A DNA stretch of 35,621 nucleotides from Methanolinea sp. GTDB taxonomy: Archaea; Halobacteriota; Methanomicrobia; Methanomicrobiales; Methanospirillaceae. The position numbers were made by a program, and so were the translations under genes. Positions 22,874-31,730 of this stretch are shown here, piece after piece. The stretch lies in assembly GCA_018263335.1 (NCBI GenBank), contig JADFCY010000019.1, positions 1 to 35,621 on the forward strand. The letters are read 5' to 3'. Position 1 is the stretch's first letter; every line of letters begins with the position of its first letter. Below the pieces are notes generated by a model. The model was not told where the DNA came from, did no database searches, and saw only the letters and a program-made list of their open reading frames with translations.

Positions 22874-23603
22874 GGCCGGGTGGAGGGAGCCGCTTATGCT
22901 CGCTTGCCCTCACCATCCCGAGCACTCTCTCCTCAACCTCGTCCCGGCTCTTCCACCCTGACCTTGAGAGGGAGGCGAGCGCCGCATCAATCTCGGCATA
23001 GGTGAGGCCGATCTCTTCCTCGTCCCGCTGACCTGGCCAGAGCCCGGCCGAGGGAGCCTTCTTCAGCACCCGTTCGGGGAGGTCCATCGTCTCTGCCAGC
23101 GCATAGACCTCTGTCTTGTACAGGTGCATGATCGGCTGGATGTCGGCGGCGCTGTCCCCGTGCTTGGTAGAGTACCCGAGAAGGTACTCGGTCCGGTTGG
23201 AGGTCCCGCACACGAGCCTCCTGTCCCGGTTGGCATGGTAATAGAGGATCGTCATCCGGGTCCTTGCCATGAGGTTCCCGATCAGGTATGGGCTCTCGGT
23301 GTACCCCGGCATCGTCCGGTATGCATCAAGGATGGGGTCGATACTGATCACGCGGCATTCCATGCGGAGCCGCCGGCAGATCTCTTCGGCGTCCTCGATG
23401 TCCTCGGGAAGGGTCACGCTGCTTGGGAGGATGAGGGCACGCACGCGTTCCCCGCCCACCGCCCTGCAGCACATGGTCGCGGCCACTGCCGAGTCCACTC
23501 CCCCCGAGAGCCCGATCACGATCCCGGTGCTGCCGCTGCTCCAGTACGCGTGCCTGATCAGCTGCTCAATCCTCCCCAGTGCGCATCCCGTATCCTCATC
23601 CAT
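22857..23603 (-). CDS. nadE: NAD+ synthetase
   Basis: NadE amidates nicotinic acid adenine dinucleotide to NAD+ with ATP. The 248-residue product has the PP-loop IGLSGGVDSAVAATM (about residues 29-43), the adenylate-binding RTRMTILYYHANRDRRLVCGTSNRTEYLLGYSTKHGDSAADIQPI, YKTEVYALAETMDLPERVLKKAPSAGLWPGQRDEEEIG, all typical of the ammonia-dependent class; no glutaminase domain is fused. I prefer ATG 23603, preceded by GGGATGAT, over the longer frame starting with TTG at 23657. It overlaps the convergent pgi by 17 bases and is 164 bases from the next gene on the same strand. Confidence 0.94.
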   Translation of the reverse strand: MDEDTGCALGRIEQLIRHAYWSSGSTGIVIGLSGGVDSAVAATMCCRAVGGERVRALILPSSVTLPEDIEDAEEICRRLRMECRVISIDPILDAYRTMPGYTESPYLIGNLMARTRMTILYYHANRDRRLVCGTSNRTEYLLGYSTKHGDSAADIQPIMHLYKTEVYALAETMDLPERVLKKAPSAGLWPGQRDEEEIGLTYAEIDAALASLSRSGWKSRDEVEERVLGMVRASEHKRLPPPGLIPPG

Positions 23604-23767
23604 GGAATCATCCCTTCCCATTCTCATTGCCCGCAAGATGTCACCCGGTCCCGGCAAGAATCTTTTGCATTCACTATCCGCTCACTGAAAAGGCCACACG
23701 AAATATTCCTGTCCCTGACAGGCGACACGCTCGTCCGCGAACCATCTCCAGTCCCCCGACCTGAGCC

Positions 23768-24661
23768 TCACATGCCATCGCCCACCTCGGAGAGGATCTG
23801 GCAGGAGCGGCACACGTCACCGCAGGGCTCACCGCACCGCTCGCAGGTGTGCACCGCCCCCTCTCGCGCTGCACCAAGCTCCGAGAGTTCCTCTCCAAGG
23901 TTGACCAGGGCATGGCGGGTCCCGGGGTGGTCCCAGGCATACGCGTTCAGTATCCTCCGGACCCCCGCACGGAGGGCATTGTGGGAGTAGGGGCACCGGG
24001 AGGTGTCGATACGCCCTGTCTTCAGGTAGGAATAGAGGGCAACCTCGCGCTCGGGGACATGGAGGAACGGCTTGATCCGTGGTACCATCCCCTCCCGTGG
24101 CCCGGAGGCCCGCAGGAGTCTGCCACAATCCCCCCTGAGCACATTCATCAGGACACTCTGGGCCTCGTCGTCAAGGTTGAACCCGAGCGCAAGGCGTGTG
24201 GCGTGCTCCTCCCTTGCGGTCACGTTCAGAAGGTGGCGGCGGAGCACCCCGCAATAGGAGCAAGAGAGGGTATCGCCCTTCCTCGCCACGATCCCGTCGA
24301 TGGTCGTCCCGTAGTGTTCGCGAAACGAGACCGTGACGTGAGGGACTCCGAGGCCCTCGGCGATCCTCCGGGCATCGCATGGGTCCCGGTACCCCTCGAT
24401 CCCCTCGTCCACGGTGATGGCGAGCAGCTGCACATCCCGCCTCCGGAAGAGAAGGGAATGGAGAAAGTGCAGGAGGGCGGTCGAGTCCTTCCCGCCGGAG
24501 AGGGCGACGGCAACCGTGTCATTCGGGCGGATCCACCTGCGCACCCGGATGTCCCGCTTTGCCTTGGCCTCGAGGTCAGCGAAAAAATGCTCCTGGCAGA
24601 GGTGGAGGCCGGAATAACGCTGGAATAGAATGGCAGGGCGCCTGCACTTGCTACAGCGCAT
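23768..24661 (-). CDS. tRNA-thiolation ATPase of the TtuA/NcsA family
   Basis: This family adenylates tRNA uridine (U34 or U54) for sulfur insertion. The 297-residue protein starts with a zinc knuckle, MRCSKCRRPAILFQRYSGLHLC, followed by the PP-loop VAVALSGGKDST (about 50-61), the Cys motif LSCSYCGVLRRHLLN (catalytic/iron-sulfur Cys pair CxxC, about 131-134), and GFNLDDEAQSVLMNVLRGD. A third Cys lies in RCPYSHNALR. A second zinc finger ends the protein: CERCGEPCGDVCRSC. The order zinc, PP-loop, CxxC, zinc is that of TtuA/Ncs6 proteins. The start at 24661 fits the zinc knuckle; a 20-residue extension to 24721 is unlikely and would run through the shared promoter with rio2. Confidence 0.9.
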   Translation of the reverse strand: MRCSKCRRPAILFQRYSGLHLCQEHFFADLEAKAKRDIRVRRWIRPNDTVAVALSGGKDSTALLHFLHSLLFRRRDVQLLAITVDEGIEGYRDPCDARRIAEGLGVPHVTVSFREHYGTTIDGIVARKGDTLSCSYCGVLRRHLLNVTAREEHATRLALGFNLDDEAQSVLMNVLRGDCGRLLRASGPREGMVPRIKPFLHVPEREVALYSYLKTGRIDTSRCPYSHNALRAGVRRILNAYAWDHPGTRHALVNLGEELSELGAAREGAVHTCERCGEPCGDVCRSCQILSEVGDGM

Positions 24662-24678
24662 GGGGGAGATCAGATCAA

Positions 24679-24703
24679 CCTTTATCATCCGGATAGATAA
24701 ATT
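24679..24703. promoter_or_regulatory. Divergent TATA elements between the thiolase and rio2
   Basis: CCTTTATC (24679-24686) lies about 30 bases before the rio2 ATG at 24715. AATTTATCTATCC on the other strand (24703-24691) lies about 30 bases before the thiolase start at 24661. Both spacings suggest leaderless transcripts; no ribosome binding site is seen before either start. Confidence 0.5.
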
Positions 24704-24714
24704 GTGTAGCACAC

Positions 24715-25572
24715 ATGGCAATTTCTGCCGACCATATCCGGCAGCTCCACCCCTACGAGATACGCATTCTGCATACCCTGGAGCGCCTGATGAGGACCCA
24801 TGCCTGGGTCCCCCTCGAGCTGATCAAAAAATCCACCGGGTTCTCCGAATCCGAGACCCTCTTCAGGCTCGGCCGGCTCATGGAGATGGGCATGGTCCGC
24901 TACGACGTGGTGCCCTACGAGGGGTACAGCCTCATCTTCTCGGGCTACGACACCCTCGCCCTCCTCTCCCTTGTGAAAAAGGGGACGGTCTCCGCGCTTG
25001 GCCCAAAGATCGGGGAGGGGAAAGAGTCGGTGGTATACGAGGCGGCCGGCCTTGGGAGCCTTGCCCTCAAGTTCCACCACGTCGGCCAGCGCTCGTTCCA
25101 GTCGGTCAGGATTTCGCGGGAATACCTTCCCGAGGAGGGGCATTGCCCCTGGGTCTTTGCGTCCCGGTTCTCCGCAGAGCAGGAGCACGCAGCCCTCAAA
25201 AGGCTCCACCCCCGCGTCCGGGTCCCCATCCCCATCGACAGGAGCAGGAACGTGGTGGCGATGGAGTTCATCCAGGGGGTGAACTTACACCGGTGCCGCC
25301 CTGAAGACCCTGCGGGAATAATGGAAGCGATCCTGGAAGCGATAGGAGAGGCGTACCGTCTCGGCGTGATCCATGCCGATCTCTCGGAGTACAACGTGAT
25401 GATAGACGGAAACGACGTGGTGCTGATCGACTGGCCACAGTGGATCTCCCCTGACCACCCGAACGCAGCCCAGGTCCTCGCCCGGGATGTTGCACAGATC
25501 CTGCGCTACTTCTCGCGCAAGTTCAGGGTCACCGCCAACCCGGAGGAAGCCCTCGCAAGGGTGACCGGATGA
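24715..25572 (+). CDS. rio2: RIO2-family serine kinase
   Basis: Rio2 is an atypical kinase/ATPase needed for small ribosomal subunit maturation in archaea and eukaryotes. The 285-residue protein has the Rio2-specific N-terminal winged helix (residues 1-85, HPYEIRILHTLERLMRTHAWVPLELIKKSTGFSESET) and then the RIO kinase domain: the nucleotide loop GPKIGEGKESVVYEA (about 96), ALKFHHVGQRSF with the ATP-binding Lys, the catalytic loop GVIHADLSEYNVMI (HxDLxxxN, about 219-232) and VLIDWPQW as the metal-binding Asp. Its stop overlaps the ATG of the next gene by four bases, giving a coupled operon with a DUF460 protein and a ThiL-like kinase. Confidence 0.95.
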   Translation: MAISADHIRQLHPYEIRILHTLERLMRTHAWVPLELIKKSTGFSESETLFRLGRLMEMGMVRYDVVPYEGYSLIFSGYDTLALLSLVKKGTVSALGPKIGEGKESVVYEAAGLGSLALKFHHVGQRSFQSVRISREYLPEEGHCPWVFASRFSAEQEHAALKRLHPRVRVPIPIDRSRNVVAMEFIQGVNLHRCRPEDPAGIMEAILEAIGEAYRLGVIHADLSEYNVMIDGNDVVLIDWPQWISPDHPNAAQVLARDVAQILRYFSRKFRVTANPEEALARVTG

Positions 25573-27521
25573 AAGTCTTTGGCATTGACGTGATCAAGGG
25601 CTCGGTGCGGTCCAGGTCGAGGAGACCGATGTATGCCCTGGTGGTGATGTCAGGCCGCGAGATCGTGAGCGAGTCGGAGGTTTCGGGATTCCGCCTCCTG
25701 CGCCTGCTGAATGCAGAGACCCCTGATATCCTCGCCGTCGACAGCCTCCAGGAGATTTCGGTTGATCAGCATGACCTCTTCTCCTTCCTCCAGTCGCTCC
25801 CTCCCTCAGTGCGCCTGGTCCAGGTGACGGGAGGCGAGCGGAAGGAGACCCTCGGCAAGGTCGCGAGCCGGTTCAATATCAGTTTCAACCGGTTCGATCC
25901 CTTCGACGAGGCCCGGACGATCGCGAGGGTCGCGGCGCTCGGGGCAGGTGCCGAGGTGGTCGCATTCGAGAACGAGAGCGAGATCGTGGTCAGCAGGCAT
26001 CGTTCTCCCGGAAAGGGGGGCTGGAGCCAGAACCGGTATGTCCGGAAGATCCACGGGGCGGTCCAGGCAAAGGCAAGGGAGATTGGCCTCGCGCTGATGG
26101 CTGCGGGGCTCCGGTACGAGAAGAGGGAGACGCGGGCGTTTGGAGGGTGCAGCAGGGTCGCGTTCACCGTCCAGGCACCCCGCGACCAGGTGCCTGTCTC
26201 CACGTTCCGGGGAGCGGATGTCCAGGTACGCATCTCAGGAAAGAGGCTGGAGCGGATCCGGTTCCGCCCGCTCTCCAGCAAACCCCCCTACCTGATTGCA
26301 GGGATAGACCCGGGGACGACCACCGCCATCGCCGCCCTCGACCTCGACGGAAACCTCCTCCTTTTAGAGAGCTCCCGCCAGATCTCGATGTCCGGAGTGA
26401 TAGAAGCGCTCTACCGGGTGGGAAAGCCGCTGATCATCGCCTCGGACGTGCACGACATGCCGTTCTCGGTTGAGAAGATCAGGAGAGCCTTCAACGCGGT
26501 CGCACACACCCCCCGGCAGGACATGAGCGTGGAGGCAAAGCACGCACTCACGTCTGGGTATGTCTACCAGAACGACCACGAGCGCGATGCGCTCTCGGCG
26601 GCTCTGGAGGCGTTTCGGACGTACCGCAACAAGTTCCAGAGCCTCCAGAAGAGGGTCCCTCCCGGGTACGAACTCGACGAGGTGCGGGCCGGGATCGTCC
26701 GCGGCCAGTCCGTCGAGCAGGTGATCGGGGACCTGAAGGGGAAGGCGGCACCCCCCGAGGAGCAGGCCCCGCCCGTAGAGATCGAAGCGGCTCGAGACGA
26801 GCGCATCCGCATCCTGGACGGAACCGTCAAGAGGCTCCGGGTCCTCGTCGGGGAGCTCCAGGAAGAGGTCGAGGAGAGGGATCGCCAGGTGATCCGGCTG
26901 CAGGAACGGTTAAAGAGAGTCCGCTCCCGGCAGGACCAGAAGGTGCGCTTTGATGCCGAGGTCACCAAGAGGGACGTGATCATCCAGAACCTCAAAAAAA
27001 GGCTTCGCAAGGAGGAGAGGGCGAACCGGGCGCTGAAGAAGCGGATAGAGAGGATGAAGGAGTTTGACGAGGCCCTGTTGTCCGGAGAGACCATCCCGCT
27101 CAAGATCCTGCCCGCACTCACCCGGGAGGGTGTCAAGGCCGTCTCGGCAGAGAGTGGAATTCGGGAAGGCGATGTATTCTATGTGCCCCGTATCGAAGGC
27201 TTTGGGAAGAGCGCCGTAAAAGACCTCGCGCAGGCGGGGATAGCGGCGCTCCTTGTTGGAGAATTCGCAGGCGATGCCGTCGCCAGGGAAGTGGAAGGGG
27301 TCTTTCGCGACTTCAATACCCCGGTCCTTTCGACAGATCACGTGCGGGTGGTGGTGAAAGGAGGGCGCGGGGCCGCGGACCCGGGGCAGTTCAGAACGGC
27401 GATCAGGCAATGGCAGGAGTCCCAGGCAGAGTACGAGAAGGAGAAGAAGGGAAGGATGCTCGAGGAGATCTTCAGGGAATACCAGGCAGAGCGGGGAAAG
27501 GAGATGAAGAAGGTTGGATGA
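25569..27521 (+). CDS. DUF460 family protein (RNase H-like fold with long coiled coil)
   Basis: This 650-residue protein matches the archaeal DUF460 family. It opens with an RNase H/RuvC-like domain (MKVFGIDVIKGSV, DILAVDSLQEI), contains the basic segment HRSPGKGGWSQNRYVRKIHGAVQ, and has a second RNase H-like segment around IAGIDPGTTTAIAALDLDGNLLLLESSRQ (about 240-270), SDVHDMP and HERDALSAALEAFRTY with acidic positions. Residues 400-520 form a charged coiled coil (KRLRVLVGELQEEVEERDRQVIRLQERLKRVRSRQ). The C-terminal 100 residues are a small alpha/beta domain. The family is thought to act on nucleic acid, but no activity is established to my knowledge. It is coupled to rio2 (four-base overlap) and overlaps thiL by eight bases, which suggests a ribosome or RNA-linked role. 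Confidence 0.88.
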   Translation: MKVFGIDVIKGSVRSRSRRPMYALVVMSGREIVSESEVSGFRLLRLLNAETPDILAVDSLQEISVDQHDLFSFLQSLPPSVRLVQVTGGERKETLGKVASRFNISFNRFDPFDEARTIARVAALGAGAEVVAFENESEIVVSRHRSPGKGGWSQNRYVRKIHGAVQAKAREIGLALMAAGLRYEKRETRAFGGCSRVAFTVQAPRDQVPVSTFRGADVQVRISGKRLERIRFRPLSSKPPYLIAGIDPGTTTAIAALDLDGNLLLLESSRQISMSGVIEALYRVGKPLIIASDVHDMPFSVEKIRRAFNAVAHTPRQDMSVEAKHALTSGYVYQNDHERDALSAALEAFRTYRNKFQSLQKRVPPGYELDEVRAGIVRGQSVEQVIGDLKGKAAPPEEQAPPVEIEAARDERIRILDGTVKRLRVLVGELQEEVEERDRQVIRLQERLKRVRSRQDQKVRFDAEVTKRDVIIQNLKKRLRKEERANRALKKRIERMKEFDEALLSGETIPLKILPALTREGVKAVSAESGIREGDVFYVPRIEGFGKSAVKDLAQAGIAALLVGEFAGDAVAREVEGVFRDFNTPVLSTDHVRVVVKGGRGAADPGQFRTAIRQWQESQAEYEKEKKGRMLEEIFREYQAERGKEMKKVG

Positions 27522-28371
27522 GCGTGCCCTGAAGCGGGTGGTCATGGAGGTGGTGGGAAGGGACGCGGTCCTCGACGACTGCGCCGTTCTCCACGTGGGC
27601 GACCGGTTCCTGGTCGCATCGACCGATATGCTCCACGCGAGCACCGATTTCCCCAATGGGATGACCGACTGGCAGGTGGGGTGGATGAGTGTTGCAGTCA
27701 CGCTCTCCGATATTGCGGCAATGGGCGCTGAGCCGGCAGACATTCTCCTGGCAGTGGGGCTTGATCACCCCTCCCGGCTCCGCCAGATCCTGGAAGGGGC
27801 AAAGTCATGCTGCGATACGTACGGGGCACGATTCGCCGGGGGAGACCTTGATTCCCACCGGGAGCTCACGCTGGTCAGCTCGGGGATAGGGTTCTCGCTG
27901 AACCCGGTCCGGAGGGCCGGGTCCAGGGTTGGCGAGGTGGTCGGAATCGTGGGGGTGCCCGGCAGGGCACAGGCGGCGCTGGAGGGTCACACACAATACC
28001 TTCAGTATCTCCTGACGCCGCGCCCCAGGGTGGAGGAGGGAAGGATTCTGGCATCCGCAGGGGTCTCGTCGATGATGGACGTGAGCGATGGCCTCATCTC
28101 GTCGCTCTTTGACATGAAGGAGGCAAACTCGTGTGGATACGAGATCTTCTCATCCCAGATCCCCGGAATCCCGGGTATCTCCCCTGATACAGGGCTCGAT
28201 CTTGCGCTCAGGGGAGGTGGAGACTTTGGACTGCTCTTCACCTGCAGGCCCGAAGTCCTTCCCCTCCCAATCCCCGACCTGCACGTCATAGGCAGGGTCA
28301 TCGAAGAGCCGGTCGTGAAGCTGGACGGCCGGCCTGTGAACGTCCTCGGATACCAGCACCACTGGGACTGA
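27514..28371 (+). CDS. thiL: Thiamine-monophosphate kinase-like (ThiL/AIR synthase-related) protein
   Basis: ThiL phosphorylates thiamine monophosphate to thiamine pyrophosphate. The 285-residue product carries family motifs: DDCAVLHVGDRFLVASTDMLHASTDFP (metal-binding Asp residues), WMSVAVTLSDIAAMGAEP, RFAGGDLDS, GVPGRAQAALEG, MMDVSDGLISSLFDM, and LALRGGGDFGLLFT, where canonical ThiL has GGEDYELL. That last difference leaves some doubt between true ThiL and a related AIR-synthase-like kinase. Translation starts at a TTG that overlaps the end of the DUF460 gene by eight bases and is preceded by GGAGATGAAGAAGG. It is the last gene of the rio2 operon. The convergent TPR gene ends eight bases later. 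Confidence 0.82.
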   Translation: MDERALKRVVMEVVGRDAVLDDCAVLHVGDRFLVASTDMLHASTDFPNGMTDWQVGWMSVAVTLSDIAAMGAEPADILLAVGLDHPSRLRQILEGAKSCCDTYGARFAGGDLDSHRELTLVSSGIGFSLNPVRRAGSRVGEVVGIVGVPGRAQAALEGHTQYLQYLLTPRPRVEEGRILASAGVSSMMDVSDGLISSLFDMKEANSCGYEIFSSQIPGIPGISPDTGLDLALRGGGDFGLLFTCRPEVLPLPIPDLHVIGRVIEEPVVKLDGRPVNVLGYQHHWD

Positions 28372-28379
28372 CTTACCTC

Positions 28380-30365
28380 TTACCTGTCCCATGAAGGAGT
28401 ATACGAGGGCCACATCACGCGTATTGCCTCCATCCGGCCATACTGGGCATCGAAGTTCCCGGGATACAGTTCAAGCGCCCTGTCAAAGGACTTGATCGCA
28501 TCCTGGATACGGCCGAGCTTGATCAAGGCATACCCGCGGTTTGTCCATGCCATCGAGATTCGGGGGTCGAGGGTGATGAGGTAGTCGTAGGTATCAAGGG
28601 ACTTCCTGTATTCGCCGACCCGGTAGAGCGCGACCCCCCTGTACACATACGCCTCGGTCGTCCGGGGGTTGAGTTCGAGCACGGTGTCATAAGTGGCGAT
28701 GGCCCCAAGGTAGTCACCGATGCTGAACTGGAGCATCGCTTTCCAGAGGAGCACTTCGATATTCGCCGGGTCGCGCTCGAGGATGCGCTGGTACACAAGC
28801 ATCGCCTCACTGGGACGTTGCAGGGCGGCGAGCGCATATGCCTTCCTGATGAGGAGCGTCTGGTTCCCGGGGTCGGATTTCAGTTCCCTGTCAGTGACCA
28901 GGACTGCTTCCTGCCCCCTCCCCAGTCCCTGGAGGGCCGAGACCTTGTAGGCCCATGCAGCAGTATTCCCGGGATCAATTGAGAGGATCTTATCGTACGC
29001 ATCAATAGCCCCCTTGTAGTCCTTTGCGGCCAGGAGTGCATATCCCTTGTTGAGCAGGAGATCGAGTGACGCGGGGTTGAGTGCAATTGCACGGTCGAAG
29101 GAGGCTGCAGCGTCCTTGAACCGGCCTTTCTGGAGGAATGCCGACCCCTGGGTGGACCATCCATACGCATTCCGCGGGTCAAGTTCCACTGCACGTGTCG
29201 AATCCCGGATCGCGTCGTCGTATTTGCCCTGTCGCAGGTTTACCTGCCCCCGGTATGCCCATGCAGGCGAGAATCCTGGTTCAAGGGAGATGGCACGGTC
29301 CAGGTCCCTGGCCGCAGCGGTGTTGTTCCCAAGGTTCAGGTACGCAAATCCCCTGTTTGTCAGGGCGGCTACATTGCCAGGGTTCGCTGCAATCGCCGAC
29401 GAATATGCATTCACCGCCTCGTCGAATCGGCCCAGGGAATTGTAGGCGAATCCCTTGTTGTTCCATGCCACGGTGTTCTGGGGGTCCAGTGCAATCGCTG
29501 TCTCCGCGATTGCAAGGGATTCATTGAATTGCCCCAGGTTGTTGAGGAGGAATCCCTTGTATGCCCAGAATGTTGCATTCGTTGGTTCGACTGCAATTGC
29601 GCGGTCGTAGGTTGCGATTGCACCCGCGTAGTCCCCTGTCGCGGTCTGGACGGATGCCATATGGTACAAAAGCACCGTGTTGGTGGGCAGATACGTGAGG
29701 GCATACCGGTATGCGTCAAGAGCCTCCCCGTATTTCCCGAATTGCGAGAGGAGATCGCCTTTCGCGAGCGCCGCCTCGCCGTACGTGGGACTGGCATTCA
29801 GCGCATACTCATACGAGCGAAGTGCCTGTTCGTATTCCTTTAATTCCACGAGCACGTCACCAAGCTTCTTTGCGGCAGGAGAATAGGAGGTGTTCGTCCG
29901 CAGAACCATCGAAAACGCGGCCGCAGAGTCCTTATACCTCCCTTCGCGTGCCCAGACTTCGCCTACCCCGTTCCACGCCATCGTGGCATTGGGGTCAAGG
30001 CCGATGGCACGATCATAGGCGTAAAAAGCCTCTTCATTCTGGTCCATCCCGGCAAGGACATCACCCATCCGAATCCAGGTGTTGACTGAGGTGGGGTCGA
30101 TGGAGAGTGATTGATTGTAGGAGTGGAGCGCGTCTCTGTCTCTTCCCATCAGGTGGAGGACCTCGCCTCTCCCTGCCCAGGCAGCGCTGTTGTGTGCGTG
30201 CAGAGCGATGGCCTCGTCGTATTTTTCGAGGGACTGGGGCAAGTCTCCCTGCTGCTGGAGCGCCCTGGCTTCTTCAAGGAGATCAGCGGGTTGCGGTGAT
30301 ATGCACCCCGCAAGCGATGCACATGCCAGGGCCAGCAGGAGCAGAAGCCAGGGACTGATCTTCAT
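28380..30365 (-). CDS. Lipoprotein with an array of TPR repeats
   Basis: The 661-residue product starts with a lipoprotein signal: MKISPWLLLLLALACASLAGC, with lipobox LAGC. From about residue 28 to 650 it is built of roughly 18 tetratricopeptide repeats of 34 residues in tandem. Each shows the pattern W/G-xx-LG/Y-A-Y-x-A-x-P and repeated phrases such as AYDRAIALDPxNxxAWNNKGFAYNSLGRFDEAVNAY. TPR arrays are protein-protein interaction scaffolds, here tethered to the outer face of the membrane. No enzymatic domain is fused. The gene lies next to a cluster of secreted proteins of the same strand, so a role in surface assembly is possible. It is convergent with thiL. Confidence 0.9.
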   Translation of the reverse strand: MKISPWLLLLLALACASLAGCISPQPADLLEEARALQQQGDLPQSLEKYDEAIALHAHNSAAWAGRGEVLHLMGRDRDALHSYNQSLSIDPTSVNTWIRMGDVLAGMDQNEEAFYAYDRAIGLDPNATMAWNGVGEVWAREGRYKDSAAAFSMVLRTNTSYSPAAKKLGDVLVELKEYEQALRSYEYALNASPTYGEAALAKGDLLSQFGKYGEALDAYRYALTYLPTNTVLLYHMASVQTATGDYAGAIATYDRAIAVEPTNATFWAYKGFLLNNLGQFNESLAIAETAIALDPQNTVAWNNKGFAYNSLGRFDEAVNAYSSAIAANPGNVAALTNRGFAYLNLGNNTAAARDLDRAISLEPGFSPAWAYRGQVNLRQGKYDDAIRDSTRAVELDPRNAYGWSTQGSAFLQKGRFKDAAASFDRAIALNPASLDLLLNKGYALLAAKDYKGAIDAYDKILSIDPGNTAAWAYKVSALQGLGRGQEAVLVTDRELKSDPGNQTLLIRKAYALAALQRPSEAMLVYQRILERDPANIEVLLWKAMLQFSIGDYLGAIATYDTVLELNPRTTEAYVYRGVALYRVGEYRKSLDTYDYLITLDPRISMAWTNRGYALIKLGRIQDAIKSFDRALELYPGNFDAQYGRMEAIRVMWPSYTPSWDR

Positions 30366-30458
30366 TTATAAAAATTAGGCACAAAAGTTCTTAACAACTG
30401 TGGAACTCCCCGGTGTCCCTGGATAGCTCAAGAGTTCAATGATGATTGATACGGTGAA

Positions 30459-30487
30459 AAAAGATTCGATGGGGCATTCTCTGCCCC
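30459..30487 (-). terminator. Hairpin and T-run terminator of the secreted-protein gene at 30505
   Basis: On the minus strand, GGGGCA and TGCCCC form a six-pair stem with a five-base loop (plus coordinates 30471-30487), followed by a T-rich stretch (TTTTTT at about 30457-30462). It follows the stop of the gene at 30505 by 17 bases. Confidence 0.65.
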
Positions 30488-30504
30488 ACCCCATAATCCA
30501 GGTC

Positions 30505-31437
30505 TCAAATCCTGCGAACACCGGACTGGTACGTCATCGACTTGCTGAAGGACTCGATCACACCGGATGCGGTGGTCTTCTCCTTGTATACCATGTCGAC
30601 GCCCTGCATGAATCCGTTGTCCGGAGACCCTGAACCCATGTCGTAGTTCCAGAACCCTGGTTTGTAGGTCTTCCCGTCAGGTGCGGCATACGTCCCGAAC
30701 ACCCCGCCGGTCCTGCCCTCCATGATGTGGGCATTGATCCATGCGGCGGCCGAGCCGATTCCCGAGAGGCCGATACTGTAGCTCATACCGACCGGCACGT
30801 CCGCAGACGCTGCTACGTGGCGCTCGCTGGCCTGGGTGATCATCGATACCCGGGAGCCCGTGAAGGAGCTTCCCATCTCGACGATGTTGCAGTACGCCGG
30901 GATATAGCCGCTGTCACCGGTGCCGAACGGGCACAGCATGCGGTTCCCCGCATCCGAACCCATGCTCGCGCCATCGAGCATCAGGCTCTCCGAGAACGTC
31001 GCCCTTCCAAACGCATCTTCAAACGACACGAAGTCAAACTGCGTGGTCGCCTTGAAGTTGTCCTGGTTTGCGACCTTGTCCCCTGTATCGAGGCTCACCG
31101 TCTTGTCCCACTCGATATACCCGTTGTCCGCAAGCGTCTGTTCGCTGTAGGACATGGTATACTGGGCTTCGGGGGTCCAGATTTGGGTATTCGGATCAAG
31201 CGTTCCATCTGCGGTTACATTGTCACTGTATGCATTCAGTGGAGGATTGTTCCGCAGGTCCTGGTTCGACGAGACCCAGACCGCCTCGGCACTGTCGGTG
31301 AATGTTCCATAGACCACCACATGGGTGACCGTGGTGATTCCCTGCGTCTGGCGGGTGGCCCCAACCGCGTCATCCGCGAACCCCATCCCTGAGAACAGGA
31401 CGAGTAATACCAGGGCAGTGATTCCGAGTTTTTTCAT
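30505..31437 (-). CDS. Secreted protein, paralogue 1 of a local family
   Basis: The 310-residue protein starts with a signal peptide (MKKLGITALVLLVLFSGMGFADD). The mature part is beta-rich and polar. It shares with the proteins at 31731, 33501 and 34886 the segments NQDLRNNPPLN, a motif with two Cys (MLCPFGTGDSGYIPAYCN, probably a disulfide), EMGSSFTGSRVSM, AAAWINAHIMEGRTGG, PGFWNYDMGSGSP and the C-terminal YKEKTTASGVIESFSKSM. There is no transmembrane anchor, so it is released or bound to the S-layer. I recognise no known domain. The ribosome binding site AGGAGATGAT is close to the ATG. A leader motif is shared with the paralogue at 33501, and a strong terminator follows, so it is likely its own transcript. 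Confidence 0.8.
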   Translation of the reverse strand: MKKLGITALVLLVLFSGMGFADDAVGATRQTQGITTVTHVVVYGTFTDSAEAVWVSSNQDLRNNPPLNAYSDNVTADGTLDPNTQIWTPEAQYTMSYSEQTLADNGYIEWDKTVSLDTGDKVANQDNFKATTQFDFVSFEDAFGRATFSESLMLDGASMGSDAGNRMLCPFGTGDSGYIPAYCNIVEMGSSFTGSRVSMITQASERHVAASADVPVGMSYSIGLSGIGSAAAWINAHIMEGRTGGVFGTYAAPDGKTYKPGFWNYDMGSGSPDNGFMQGVDMVYKEKTTASGVIESFSKSMTYQSGVRRI

Positions 31438-31462
31438 TGATCATCTCCTGCATTTTGGTTCC

Positions 31463-31478
31463 GATACTCACAGCATCA
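31463..31478 (-). promoter_or_regulatory. Leader motif shared with the paralogue at 33501
   Basis: Plus-strand GATACTCACAGCATCA differs at one position from GATACTCTCAGCATCA at 34466-34481. Both lie about 25-40 bases upstream of a paralogue ATG, just before the ribosome binding site. A TATA-like CTATATAATTC follows at about 31480-31490 on the minus strand, so the motif lies at or just after the likely transcription start. Confidence 0.5.
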
Positions 31479-31683
31479 GAATTATATAGTTGGGTTTCAG
31501 AAATAAATATCTTCTGTCGGTTCACCTCATCAGAGTTGCCAATTTAAAAAAACGATTTTTTTCAGGATTTTTCCCGAATGAATGTCATTTTTCGAAAATC
31601 CAGAAAGGGCAATGAACTGCCGTATCCCTTCAACGGATAGGGATACTGACGTGAAAAATGCAGGTTTGAAAGAAATTATCATC

Positions 31684-31728
31684 ACAAAAAAGGCGAAAAA
31701 AATAAAAAAGAGAGATATCCAGTGGATT
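31684..31728 (-). terminator. T-rich terminator of the compact paralogue
   Basis: After the stop of the gene at 31731 the minus strand reads a small ATCCA/TGGAT inverted repeat and then three T runs (TTTTTT, TTTTTTT, TTTTTT) within 40 bases. Archaeal polymerase terminates efficiently at such T tracts even without a strong hairpin. Confidence 0.55.
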
Positions 31729-31730
31729 TA

